41,919 nt of DNA from an uncultured Muribaculaceae bacterium (GTDB taxonomy: Bacteria > Bacteroidota > Bacteroidia > Bacteroidales > Muribaculaceae). The notes under the pieces were generated by a model. That model was not told the DNA's origin. It did no database searches and worked only from the letters and a program-made list of their open reading frames with translations. A program made the position numbers and the translations under genes. Where the stretch lies: positions 1 through 41,919 of the forward strand of contig CALUMX010000028.1 of NCBI GenBank assembly GCA_944321875.1. Direction: 5' to 3'. This document shows, one piece after another, positions 31,384 to 41,919 of this stretch (position 1 is its first letter; each line of letters opens with the position of its first letter).

Positions 31384-33393
31384 ATGAAAAAAACTTTAGC
31401 CATTATCCGCCACGACCCGTGGCTGGAACCCTATGAGGAAGCTATTACCGGACGTCACAACGACGCCATCAAGAAAGAAGCAGAATTGACTCAAGGCAAC
31501 GGTTCGCTCGTTGATTTTGCAAATGCCCACAAATTTTTCGGACTTCACAAAACCCGCGGTGGCTGGATTTTCCGTGAATGGGCTCCGAATGCCACAGCCA
31601 TAACGCTCGTCGGCACATTCTCTGACTGGCAGGAAAAAGACGAATACCGGTTGAAACCGACCGATAACGGTGTATGGGAAATCAAACTGCCGAAAGACGC
31701 ACTCAAACACGAAGATCTCTACAAACTGATTATACATTGGAACGGCGGACAGGGTGAACGCATCCCGGCCTACGCGTTCCGTACCGTACAGGATGAGAAA
31801 ACCTATATCTTCTCCGCTCAGGTGTGGCAGCCGGCCCGTGCCTACAAGTTCAAGGTAAATGACTTCAAGCCGAAGACAGACCCGCTGCTCATCTACGAAT
31901 GCCATATCGGCATGAGCCAGGACAAGGAAGCTGTGGGAACCTACGAGGAATTCCGCAAAAACATCCTTCCCCGCATCGCCAAGGACGGCTACAACGCCAT
32001 CCAGATTATGGCCATTCAGGAACACCCCTACTACGGCTCCTTCGGTTACCACGTGTCAAGTTTCTTTGCTCCGTCAAGCCGCTTCGGTACGCCTGACGAC
32101 CTGAAACGACTGATTGACGATGCCCACAAGCGCGGCATTGCAGTCATCATGGACATCGTACACTCACACGCCGTAAAGAACGAGGTGGAAGGTCTCGGAC
32201 GCTTCGACGGAAGCTACGACCTCTATTTCTACGGTGACCATCGCCGCGAACATCCGGCATGGGATTCCCTCTGCTTCGACTACGGCAAAAACGAGGTGCT
32301 CCACTTCCTGCTCTCCAACTGCAAATACTGGCTGGAAGAATTCCGTTTCGACGGTTTCCGTTTCGACGGCGTAACTTCCATGCTCTACTATAACCACGGC
32401 CTCGGACAGGCATTCTCGTCCTACGACGACTACTACAACGGCGGTCAGGACACGAATGCCATCACTTACCTGACGCTCGCCAACAAATTGATTCACAGCG
32501 TTAATCCTAACGCTATCACAATCGCGGAGGAAATGAGTGGTATGCCGGGGCTCGCCAACAAGTTTACTGACGGAGGTATCGGCTTCGACTACCGCATGGC
32601 GATGGGTATCCCTGATTTCTGGATTAAGACAATCAAGGAAAAGAAGGACGAGGACTGGAAACCGACAGCCATCTTCTGGGAGCTGACCAACCGCCGCGAC
32701 GACGAGAAGACCATCAACTACGCAGAAAGCCACGACCAGGCACTCGTAGGCGACAAGACCATCATCTTCCGCCTTATCGACTCGGAAATGTACTGGCACA
32801 TGATGGTAGGCGACAACAATATGACCGTAGACCGCGGTATGGCACTTCACAAGCTCATCCGCCTCGTGACGCTGGCCACTATCAACGGCGGTTACCTCAA
32901 CTTCATGGGTAACGAGTTCGGACATCCGGAATGGATTGACTTCCCGCGTCAGGACAACGGCTGGTCCTACAAGTATGCCCGCCGTCAGTGGAGCTTGCTC
33001 GACCGCAAGGATTTGAAATACCAATTCCTCGGCAAGTTCGACGAAGACATCATCAAACTCGTCGGCTCCTACCGCAACTTCCAGGCTACTCAGGTGGAGA
33101 AGCTGTGGGACAAGGACGACGACCAAGTACTGGCATTCAAGCGCGGCAACCTCGTCTTCATCTTCAACTTCAACCCGACGCAGTCATTCTCCGACTACGG
33201 AATTCTGGCACCGGAAGGCGAATACACCCATGTGCTCGACTCTGACCAGAAGATTTACGGCGGCTACGACAACATCAGCCCGGATGTGAAGCACCTGACT
33301 GTCAACGACCCGCTCTACGCGCCTCACGGAATCGGCTGGCTGAAGCTCTATCTGCCTGCCCGCACCGTGCAAGTGCTCCGCTACAAGAAGTAA
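31384..33393 (+). CDS. glgB: 1,4-alpha-glucan branching enzyme, eukaryote-like type
   Basis: Cytosolic GH13 enzyme (669 residues) that makes alpha-1,6 branches in glycogen. An N-terminal CBM48 domain (FFGLHKTRGGWIFREWAPNA...) precedes the barrel: nucleophile D328 in FRFDGVTSM, acid E382 in IAEEMSG, and ESHDQ with the transition-state aspartate. The overall layout resembles eukaryotic branching enzymes (GH13_8) more than E. coli GlgB, as is common in Bacteroidetes. The ATG at 31384 is fixed by the promoter just upstream. It is a single-gene unit with its own promoter and a strong terminator; no other glycogen genes are nearby. Confidence 0.95.
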   Translation: MKKTLAIIRHDPWLEPYEEAITGRHNDAIKKEAELTQGNGSLVDFANAHKFFGLHKTRGGWIFREWAPNATAITLVGTFSDWQEKDEYRLKPTDNGVWEIKLPKDALKHEDLYKLIIHWNGGQGERIPAYAFRTVQDEKTYIFSAQVWQPARAYKFKVNDFKPKTDPLLIYECHIGMSQDKEAVGTYEEFRKNILPRIAKDGYNAIQIMAIQEHPYYGSFGYHVSSFFAPSSRFGTPDDLKRLIDDAHKRGIAVIMDIVHSHAVKNEVEGLGRFDGSYDLYFYGDHRREHPAWDSLCFDYGKNEVLHFLLSNCKYWLEEFRFDGFRFDGVTSMLYYNHGLGQAFSSYDDYYNGGQDTNAITYLTLANKLIHSVNPNAITIAEEMSGMPGLANKFTDGGIGFDYRMAMGIPDFWIKTIKEKKDEDWKPTAIFWELTNRRDDEKTINYAESHDQALVGDKTIIFRLIDSEMYWHMMVGDNNMTVDRGMALHKLIRLVTLATINGGYLNFMGNEFGHPEWIDFPRQDNGWSYKYARRQWSLLDRKDLKYQFLGKFDEDIIKLVGSYRNFQATQVEKLWDKDDDQVLAFKRGNLVFIFNFNPTQSFSDYGILAPEGEYTHVLDSDQKIYGGYDNISPDVKHLTVNDPLYAPHGIGWLKLYLPARTVQVLRYKK

Positions 33394-33421
33394 ACACACA
33401 ATCCGGTGTGTCCACCATACA

Positions 33422-33464
33422 GAACCGGCTGGTTTCCTCAACGGGAAACCAGCCGGTTCGTTTT
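33422..33464 (+). terminator. Terminator after glgB
   Basis: 16-bp perfect stem (33422-33437 with 33444-33459, GAACCGGCTGGTTTCC arm) followed by GTTTT. It lies between two convergent genes. Confidence 0.9.
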
Positions 33465-33480
33465 ATCTCATAGAAGCATC

Positions 33481-34485
33481 CTACTTCCGCAGATAGTCGT
33501 CGAAACGAACATTCTCAAACGAGAAATTCTGAGCCGGTGACGGGTGGTAGGCCTTATTCCAGGTAGAATAAGTCTTCACATCAATGCGGCCGCTGTCAAA
33601 ATCAAATTCAACGATGCGCAGATAACCCTCGCCGCCCATTTTCGAGCCGGTCACCCAACGCTGAAAGTTGGCCATCATCTCATACACCTTGTTACCGTCC
33701 TTACCGGTAGCAACGCGCGTACCCAAACCGCCGTGAAGCACATGACCGCAGAACACGGCAATCACGTTCCTGTGGCGCGATACGAACTTCTTCCACACGC
33801 CGTCGCCGTTGTTCGCACGGCCGCGGATGGAATCGTTAGCATAACCGTAGAGCGTCGGACGCCACTCATCCTCTCCGTCAATCAGCGTACTGTCACAATA
33901 GAGATAGGCATGCGTATTGAGCACGATATAACTCTCCGGATGCTCGTCAGCCACCTTGCCGGCCCACTCCAGTTCCTTGTCGGACGGACCGAACGGCAGG
34001 CTGATAATTTTCCAGTCACGGCCTCCTGCCTTCACGGAAATGTAGTGCGCGTCGATACGCCCCTCATACAGATTATCGCCCCAGTAGCTGCGCTGTGCCA
34101 TTTCCTGCAGCGGGAAAAAACGATTGGCATTATCCGTATTGTACACATCTGAACACTTAAACGCACGACTGCCAATATCATGATTGCCCAACGCCATCGA
34201 CAGGGGCACACCAGACGCATGAATACGTTCGTAGAACTTATGTGCCAGATACCATTCCGCAGGATAGTTTTCCTGCGTCAGGTCGCCCACCTGCAATACG
34301 GCATCTATCGAATCGGCATTCTCCACAATCCAGTCCATCTGGCTTTCCATCACCTCCGGACACTCTTCCATACAAGTTTGAGTATCGGGCAAAATCACAA
34401 AGCGGGCCTTCTCTCCGGCTTCTGCCTGCATTAAACCGGCAGTCAGCCCACAAACTGCCAGCACTGTTCCAATAAGTTTTCTCAT
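33481..34485 (-). CDS. Secreted calcineurin-like metallophosphoesterase
   Basis: Two-metal phosphoesterase of 334 residues with a signal peptide (about 1-23, ending MQAEA). Metal-ligand motifs in order: ILPDTQ (D in place of the usual DxH start), QVGDLTQ, LGNHDIGS, a central histidine in LNTHAYLY, and FCGHVLHGG. Expected to act on phosphomonoesters or diesters in the periplasm; substrate unknown. The ATG at 34485 begins the signal peptide; an upstream in-frame ATG at 34605 would run through the guaA terminator and can be discarded. Downstream of guaA but separated from it by that terminator. Confidence 0.9.
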   Translation of the reverse strand: MRKLIGTVLAVCGLTAGLMQAEAGEKARFVILPDTQTCMEECPEVMESQMDWIVENADSIDAVLQVGDLTQENYPAEWYLAHKFYERIHASGVPLSMALGNHDIGSRAFKCSDVYNTDNANRFFPLQEMAQRSYWGDNLYEGRIDAHYISVKAGGRDWKIISLPFGPSDKELEWAGKVADEHPESYIVLNTHAYLYCDSTLIDGEDEWRPTLYGYANDSIRGRANNGDGVWKKFVSRHRNVIAVFCGHVLHGGLGTRVATGKDGNKVYEMMANFQRWVTGSKMGGEGYLRIVEFDFDSGRIDVKTYSTWNKAYHPSPAQNFSFENVRFDDYLRK

Positions 34486-34512
34486 AGCGTTCTTCTTTAT
34501 TATTAAATATAG

Positions 34513-34538
34513 GAAAGCCCGCCGTAAAGCGGGCTTTC
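34513..34538 (-). terminator. Terminator after guaA
   Basis: 10-bp perfect stem GAAAGCCCGC (34513-34522)/GCGGGCTTTC (34529-34538). On the minus strand it is followed by T/A-rich sequence. Confidence 0.75.
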
Positions 34539-34561
34539 TTCTGATATTGTCAAGTTTCTTT

Positions 34562-36085
34562 TTATTCCCACTCGATAGTTGCCGGTGGCTTTGAGGAGAT
34601 GTCATAGCATACGCGGTTCACACCTTTCACCTTGTTGATGATGTCGTTCGACACCTTGGCAAGGAATTCGTAAGGCAAGTGAGCCCAGTCGGCTGTCATG
34701 GCATCCGTACTTGTTACGGCACGCAGCGCAACGGCACGCTCATAAGTACGCTCGTCGCCCATTACGCCCACACTCTGCACAGGAAGCAGAATAACGCCTG
34801 CCTGCCATACCTTGTCGTACAATCCCCAGTCGCGGAGACCCTGAATGAAGATATCGTCGGCATTCTGAAGAATTTCCACCTTCTCACGGGTAATGTCGCC
34901 CAGAATACGCACAGCCAGACCCGGACCCGGGAACGGATGACGCGTAATCAAATGCTCAGGCATGCCCAGCTCGCGTCCTACGCGGCGAACTTCGTCCTTG
35001 AAGAGCAGACGGAGAGGCTCGCAGAGCTTGAGGTTCATCTTCTCAGGAAGACCGCCTACGTTGTGGTGGCTCTTGATAACCGTACCTGTGATGGAGAGCG
35101 ACTCGATGCAGTCCGGGTAAATCGTACCCTGTGCTAGCCACTTCACGTCGGAAATCTTGTGTGCCTCCTCATCGAACACGTCGATGAAGCCCTTGCCGAT
35201 AATCTTACGCTTGCGTTCCGGCTCAGTAACGCCTGCAAGCTCGCTGAAGAACTTCTCGGAAGCGTCAACGCCAATCACGTTCAGGCCAAGGCACTCATAG
35301 TCGTGAAGCACGTTGCGGAACTCGTTCTTGCGGAGCATACCGTGGTCAACGAAGATACAGGTAAGGTTCTTGCCGATGGCACGGTTGAGCAGCACGGCAG
35401 CGACCGAAGAGTCAACACCGCCGCTAAGGCCGAGCACCACCTTGTCGTCGCCCAACTGCTGCTTCAACTCGGCAACAGTCGACTCGATAAACGAAGCCGC
35501 GCTCCAGTCCTGCTTCACGCCGCAGATGCCCACCACAAAGTTCTCAAGCAACTTCGTGCCTTCCTCCGAGTGATACACCTCCGGGTGGAACTGCACGCCC
35601 CACACCTTCTCGCCAGCCACCTGATAGGCAGCGATAGCCACCTTGTCGGTCGAAGCGATGATGTTGAAGTTGTCGGGGATGGCAGTAATCGTGTCACCGT
35701 GGCTCATCCACACCTGAGTGCCCACCGTCAGACCGCGGAGCAGCGGATTCTCAGTGTCCATCTTCTCCAGGTGTGCGCGGCCGTACTCACGCGTACCGGC
35801 CGGTTCTACCTTGCCACCGTTGGCGTAGGAGATAAACTGTGCGCCATAGCAGATGCCGAGCACGGGATACTTGCCGCTAATCTGCGACAAATCAATGCGG
35901 AATGCCTTCTCGTCGTAAACGGAGAACGGGCTGCCTGAAAGAATCACGCCCTTCACCGTCGGATCGTCGAGCGGCATCTTGTTGTAAGGAACGATTTCAC
36001 AGTATACGTTCAACTCTCTGACACGGCGGCCGATGAGCTGAGTTGTCTGTGAACCGAAATCCAAAATAATAATTTTCTCGTGCAT
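34562..36085 (-). CDS. guaA: GMP synthase (glutamine-hydrolysing)
   Basis: Cytosolic enzyme (507 residues) that converts XMP to GMP with glutamine nitrogen and ATP. The N-terminal class I glutamine amidotransferase domain has nucleophile C79 in GICYGAQF and the partner His/Glu in [11 protein letters not shown]. The ATP pyrophosphatase domain has the P-loop GLSGGVDSS, and the C-terminal dimerisation domain ends in the conserved KPPATIEWE. It lies 39 bp downstream of the antiporter gene on the same strand with no obvious -7 box in the gap, so it may be read from the mgtC-antiporter transcript, or from a promoter inside the antiporter gene. Confidence 0.98.
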   Translation of the reverse strand: MHEKIIILDFGSQTTQLIGRRVRELNVYCEIVPYNKMPLDDPTVKGVILSGSPFSVYDEKAFRIDLSQISGKYPVLGICYGAQFISYANGGKVEPAGTREYGRAHLEKMDTENPLLRGLTVGTQVWMSHGDTITAIPDNFNIIASTDKVAIAAYQVAGEKVWGVQFHPEVYHSEEGTKLLENFVVGICGVKQDWSAASFIESTVAELKQQLGDDKVVLGLSGGVDSSVAAVLLNRAIGKNLTCIFVDHGMLRKNEFRNVLHDYECLGLNVIGVDASEKFFSELAGVTEPERKRKIIGKGFIDVFDEEAHKISDVKWLAQGTIYPDCIESLSITGTVIKSHHNVGGLPEKMNLKLCEPLRLLFKDEVRRVGRELGMPEHLITRHPFPGPGLAVRILGDITREKVEILQNADDIFIQGLRDWGLYDKVWQAGVILLPVQSVGVMGDERTYERAVALRAVTSTDAMTADWAHLPYEFLAKVSNDIINKVKGVNRVCYDISSKPPATIEWE

Positions 36086-36124
36086 AATTCAGTTAATATG
36101 TTTATGTAAGAATTTTATTTCTTG

Positions 36125-38335
36125 CTATATAAGTGCTTTTACCTTGTTCTTGTCACCGGCCAGCCATACGGTATCGCCCTCCGACAGCACCGTGTCGGCC
36201 GACGGAGTCTCATACGTGCCGTCGGGATGCTCCACGGAAACGAGCATGACCGAATAACGCTTGCGCAATTCCAGCTCGGCAATCGGACGTCCGATGATAG
36301 GTGACGTACCCGACAGGCGCAGGCTCGTGAAGCGCAGGTCGACATTCTCCGTGCGCGACGCCTCCTCTGCCGAACCCTCGACAATGCTGAGCAGGCTGTG
36401 AATCTGCTCGTCGGTTCCGATTACGCCCAACGTGTCGCCCGGGAAAATGCGGGTGGAACTTGTCGGAATGGCTATCAACTGCTCACCCCGTTGTATGCTG
36501 ACCACGTTCACGCCCAGGTTCTTTCCAATCTGCGATGACGACAGCTTCTCACCCACAAACGGGCAATTATAGCCCACACTGATGTAGGCAAGGTGCATGT
36601 CGCTCACGAGGTTGTTGTTCTTGCCGCTGCGGCGAAGCTCCCGCTCGTTGAGATTCTCCATAAACTGCGACTCAATCCGACGCACATGGCGGTTGACCGA
36701 TTTTGAGAAGTAGATGGCCACAAAAAGGAACAGAGCCATGGCTACCGTGACGGCTACCGCATGGGTAGAGGTGATGAGCAGGAAGGCCAGCAGGAAGCCG
36801 AATGCAATGAGAATACGCACCAGACGCATCGCAAAGAAAGGCATGTTGGAGCTGACACTGAGCTGCAGTTTCTCCCGCTCCCATTTCTTCATGCTCGGAT
36901 AGCACAAGGCAAGCAGACAGGGCACCATGACCATCAGCGACAATGCAGCCGCCAGAATCTGCCCCCACGTATTGCCCATGCTGGAAATAAGGAACGGATA
37001 GAGATATTGCGATGACAGGAAGATAATCGTAACAAGGATGACCGAATAGAGCAATACCCGCCACAGGCTGCGCTTCGCCACCTGCTTCCAGATGGCATGC
37101 ACCTCCGTCTCATTGCTGGAAGCCGTCATGCTGTAACGCGAGAGGAACTCCATGAAACGTGCCGGAACCTTCTTCTCCATCCAACGGCTGAACGGGTCGC
37201 TCATCCGGATGAAATAAGGCGTAAAGAAGGTGGTGATGACTGAAACGGATACGATAATCGGATAAATGTTGGCATCAATCACGCCGAGCGACTGTCCGAG
37301 CGAGGCGATGATGAAAGAGAACTCACCAATCTGCGTCAGCGAGAAGCCCGACTCCAGCGCGATGCGCAGCGACTGTCCGGTAATGAGCATGCCGAACGTG
37401 CCGAACACAATCATGCCCACAATCACGACAACCGAAAGGATGCAGATGGGCACGGTATAGGTGGATATGATATGCGGGTCGACCATCATTCCCACGGAAA
37501 TGAAGAAGACCGCACCAAAAAGGTCCTTGACCGGAGCTACGACCTTGCCGATGCGCTCGGCCTCGCTCGTTCCGGCGAGAATAGACCCCATGACAAACGC
37601 GCCCAACGCAGTAGAGAAGCCGGCATAGGTGGACGCCATGACCATAAGGAAGCACATTCCGACGCTGAACACGAGCAGCAGCTCGTTGGTGAAGAAGCGG
37701 TGCTGGCGGCGAAGGAACGACGGAATGAGATAGACTCCGACCACAAACCACAGCACCAGGAAAAAGACAAGCTTGAAGATGCTCGACAGAAGCTGTTCGC
37801 CCTCCACGCTCTTGTTGATGGCAATCGACGACAGGACGACCATGAGAATGACCGCCACCAAGTCCTCGACAATCAGCACGGCAAGCACCTGAGGTGCAAA
37901 CTTACGGTGACGCAAGTTCAAGTCGGTCAAAGCTTTAATGATAATTGTCGTGGACGACATGGACAGCATACCGCCCAGAAACAGACTGCTGATGAAGGGG
38001 AAACCCATCAGCCGGCCGGCAAAATAGCCCGTCGTCATCATTCCGACGATAATGACCATCGCCGTCACGGCGGCCGAACCGCCTACATTCATCAATTTCT
38101 TGAAACTGAATTCCAAGCCCAGCGAGAACATGAGGAAAATAATACCCAGTTCCGCCCAGACATCTATATTGGCTTCGTTTACAATCGTAGGGAAATAGCC
38201 GAAGTGCGGTCCCACCAGAAAGCCGGCCACAATGTAGCCAAGCACAATCGGCTGCTTCAATCGCTTGAACAGCACGGTTGAGATACCCGCCACGACAAGT
38301 ATCAACGCCAAGTCCTGTATTAATGCGCCGTTCAT
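36125..38335 (-). CDS. CPA2-type cation:proton antiporter with two TrkA-C domains
   Basis: Inner-membrane protein of 736 residues. The N-terminal ~390 residues form a KefB/Na+-H+ exchanger-type membrane domain of about 12 helices (start LIQDLALILVVAGISTVLF). A further hydrophobic block of about four helices lies at about 420-550, followed by two tandem TrkA-C (RCK_C) ligand-binding modules at about 580-655 and 663-736. No Rossmann-type TrkA-N domain is seen between them. Expected to exchange K+ or Na+ for H+; specificity is unknown. Its start overlaps the stop of the MgtC-family gene by four bases, so the two are co-translated. Confidence 0.9.
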   Translation of the reverse strand: MNGALIQDLALILVVAGISTVLFKRLKQPIVLGYIVAGFLVGPHFGYFPTIVNEANIDVWAELGIIFLMFSLGLEFSFKKLMNVGGSAAVTAMVIIVGMMTTGYFAGRLMGFPFISSLFLGGMLSMSSTTIIIKALTDLNLRHRKFAPQVLAVLIVEDLVAVILMVVLSSIAINKSVEGEQLLSSIFKLVFFLVLWFVVGVYLIPSFLRRQHRFFTNELLLVFSVGMCFLMVMASTYAGFSTALGAFVMGSILAGTSEAERIGKVVAPVKDLFGAVFFISVGMMVDPHIISTYTVPICILSVVVIVGMIVFGTFGMLITGQSLRIALESGFSLTQIGEFSFIIASLGQSLGVIDANIYPIIVSVSVITTFFTPYFIRMSDPFSRWMEKKVPARFMEFLSRYSMTASSNETEVHAIWKQVAKRSLWRVLLYSVILVTIIFLSSQYLYPFLISSMGNTWGQILAAALSLMVMVPCLLALCYPSMKKWEREKLQLSVSSNMPFFAMRLVRILIAFGFLLAFLLITSTHAVAVTVAMALFLFVAIYFSKSVNRHVRRIESQFMENLNERELRRSGKNNNLVSDMHLAYISVGYNCPFVGEKLSSSQIGKNLGVNVVSIQRGEQLIAIPTSSTRIFPGDTLGVIGTDEQIHSLLSIVEGSAEEASRTENVDLRFTSLRLSGTSPIIGRPIAELELRKRYSVMLVSVEHPDGTYETPSADTVLSEGDTVWLAGDKNKVKALI

Positions 38336-39072
38336 ATCAATTTATCACTGTCAATCATTATTGTCATTACGTTGGCATTCTCCTTGATTTCATCGAAAAG
38401 CGAGAGCATATCATAGTGCGATTTTATGAGAATCATGAAACTCACCACCGTCACGCCGTTCCTGTAATCCTGCTTCAGAAACGTGTCCACCACCTTGATT
38501 TTGCGGGCCTGCAGCACGTTGCGCAAACGCGCCACGTCGACATCGGTCCCCGAGCATTCTATCGACAGCGTCTTGCTCTTCCATCCGAGGTTGACATACT
38601 GCTCGTAAGCCCCGAAATAGACAAACACCGTAAGAATCAGCACCGTGGTAATAATTCCCACCCAGTAAAGCCCGCATCCGACGGCCATGCCCACCATAGC
38701 CATAGCCCAGATGCCTGCCGCCGTCGTAAGCCCCTTGATGGAGCCTTTCGTGCGGATAATCGTTCCGGCACCCAAGAAACCGATACCGGTAATGACCTGT
38801 GCGGCCAGACGGCCCGGGTCGCCGTTTTTCAATCCGAGATATTCCTGCGGTATGTAGATGGAGAGAATCATTGCCAGCGTGGCTCCGACCGATATGAGGG
38901 AGAACGTTCCCACACCCGCAGTCTGACCCTTACCCTTCCGCTCGTAGCCGATAATGCTACCCAGAAGGGCACTCAGCACCAACTTCACAACCGAATTGAA
39001 CAGATTGACGTCGGACGTATTCATCAGGTTGCAAGCCGTGTGAAACGTGTCTGAAATCACAGTCGAAATCAT
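38332..39072 (-). CDS. MgtC/SapB-family membrane protein
   Basis: Inner-membrane protein of 246 residues. The MgtC core of about four helices begins VVKLVLSALLGSIIGYERKGKGQTAG, followed by the conserved ITGIGFLGAGTIIR and GLTTAAGIWAMAMVGMAVG. The C-terminal ~80 residues form a soluble ACT-like domain. MgtC proteins are linked to survival in low Mg2+ and to control of ATP synthase or phosphate uptake; which applies here is unknown. Coupled to the antiporter gene. A -7 box ends only 7 bp before the ATG at 39072, so either this start is nearly leaderless or translation begins at the in-frame ATG 39024 (MNTSDVNLF), giving 230 residues. Confidence 0.88.
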   Translation of the reverse strand: MISTVISDTFHTACNLMNTSDVNLFNSVVKLVLSALLGSIIGYERKGKGQTAGVGTFSLISVGATLAMILSIYIPQEYLGLKNGDPGRLAAQVITGIGFLGAGTIIRTKGSIKGLTTAAGIWAMAMVGMAVGCGLYWVGIITTVLILTVFVYFGAYEQYVNLGWKSKTLSIECSGTDVDVARLRNVLQARKIKVVDTFLKQDYRNGVTVVSFMILIKSHYDMLSLFDEIKENANVMTIMIDSDKLI

Positions 39073-39079
39073 ATCATTG

Positions 39080-39087
39080 CAAATTTA
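39080..39087 (-). promoter_or_regulatory. -7 box of the mgtC-antiporter operon
   Basis: Minus strand TAAATTTG (TAnnTTTG), ending 7 bp before the ATG at 39072. It bears on the choice of start for the MgtC-family protein. Confidence 0.55.
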
Positions 39088-39184
39088 CGAATTTTTGTTC
39101 ATAGAAAGCGCATTCTCCGTGGCGAAAAATACAGTTCTCAACGTCTTTTGCCGCAAATCGGCAACTGTTCTTTACAAAAAAACA

Positions 39185-39213
39185 GGGCGTCCCGGAAACT
39201 CTCCGGAACGCCC
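39185..39213 (-). terminator. Terminator after the GH97 gene
   Basis: 11-bp stem with one mismatch (GGGCGTCCCGG 39185-39195/CCGGAACGCCC 39203-39213). On the minus strand TGTTTTTTTG follows. Confidence 0.87.
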
Positions 39214-39239
39214 TTGTGTCAAACAGGTTGTTACCAACC

Positions 39240-41680
<2,441 letters not shown>

Positions 41681-41919
41681 AGAATAATACAAATTGACAC
41701 GCTACTCTTAAAACACCCCCTTCAAAAAAAACTATTTTTATGTTTTACAACATAAAATATTTTTATCTAACAATACGTCTTATCAGCAATCAACTATCAT
41801 TCAAGTACATACATTCAACAACACGGACCACTCCTCAAAACGCATCATTAGTGTCCAATAAAAATGGACGAGTTAAAAATTTAATCAAATAGTCCTTCAA
41901 AAAGGGGACAATCGAGTTC
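41681..41919. other. A+T-rich gene-free end of the window
   Basis: No open frame or RNA gene is recognised. At 41853-41869 there is a short inverted repeat, GTCCA...TGGAC, in an AGTGTCCAATAAAAATGGAC-like context, followed by GTCC and GGGGAC words. This could be the terminal part of an insertion sequence running off the window, but no transposase is visible. Confidence 0.3.

Noticed and set aside
32164..33126. 320-codon open frame opposite glgB
   Set aside because: Antisense shadow; glgB has all catalytic motifs, a promoter and a terminator in the sense direction.
37472..38281. 269-codon open frame opposite the antiporter gene
   Set aside because: His/Arg/Asp-rich antisense translation of membrane helices, a common artefact.

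Overview
The window looks like a chromosomal segment of a gut- or oral-type Bacteroidales bacterium (Bacteroidaceae/Prevotellaceae range). Supporting signs are: Bacteroidetes-type promoters (TAnnTTTG at -7, often with TTTG 19-20 nt upstream) in front of many genes; the MurF-alanine racemase fusion; a GSCFA protein; a GH97 SusB-type glucosidase; a eukaryote-like GlgB; and a secreted protein ending in a type IX secretion (T9SS)-style C-terminal tail. The last feature leans towards a Prevotella/Paraprevotella-like lineage, but I cannot name a species. No rRNA, tRNA, CRISPR array or complete insertion sequence was seen.

Layout. 1-3450: secreted GH2 beta-galactosidase. 3480-6530: an A+T-rich two-gene McrBC-type restriction cassette closed off by terminators. 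6552-8487: Ser-type sulfatase preceded by an array of 85-bp promoter-bearing repeats. 8488-10418: groES-groEL. 10587-12535: a lipoprotein-like GH5 glycosidase followed by a secreted SGNH esterase. 12728-14406: pyrK-pyrD. 14586-17115: a T9SS-type secreted protein whose signal peptide is separated from its body by a one-base frameshift. 17402-21414: iron alcohol dehydrogenase, menG/ubiE, purC and phoH, all on the minus strand. 21614-26487: GSCFA protein, MurF-Alr and an rRNA m5C methyltransferase (plus). 26559-31274: hybrid histidine kinase with Hpt domain, NtrC-type sigma-54 activator, and a small secreted PepSY-like protein behind a well-matched -24/-12 promoter with upstream palindromic sites. 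31384-33393: glgB. 33481-39072: metallophosphoesterase, guaA, CPA2 antiporter and MgtC-family protein (minus). 39240-41680: GH97 alpha-glucosidase with another array of the same repeat family. 41681-41919: A+T-rich, no gene, possibly the tip of an insertion sequence.

The most interesting observations are as follows. (1) Two dispersed arrays of an 84-85-bp repeat lie exactly over the promoters of two unrelated secreted-enzyme genes (sulfatase and GH97). Each monomer carries its own -33/-7 promoter module, so promoters appear stacked in tandem. (2) A self-contained candidate sigma-54 circuit is visible: kinase, activator, candidate enhancer palindrome, -24/-12 promoter and a small exported target. 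A second, weaker -24/-12 match sits upstream of groES. (3) The secreted T9SS-type gene has a precisely locatable single-base frameshift. Several gene starts were moved downstream because the longer open frame begins inside or upstream of a -7 box.
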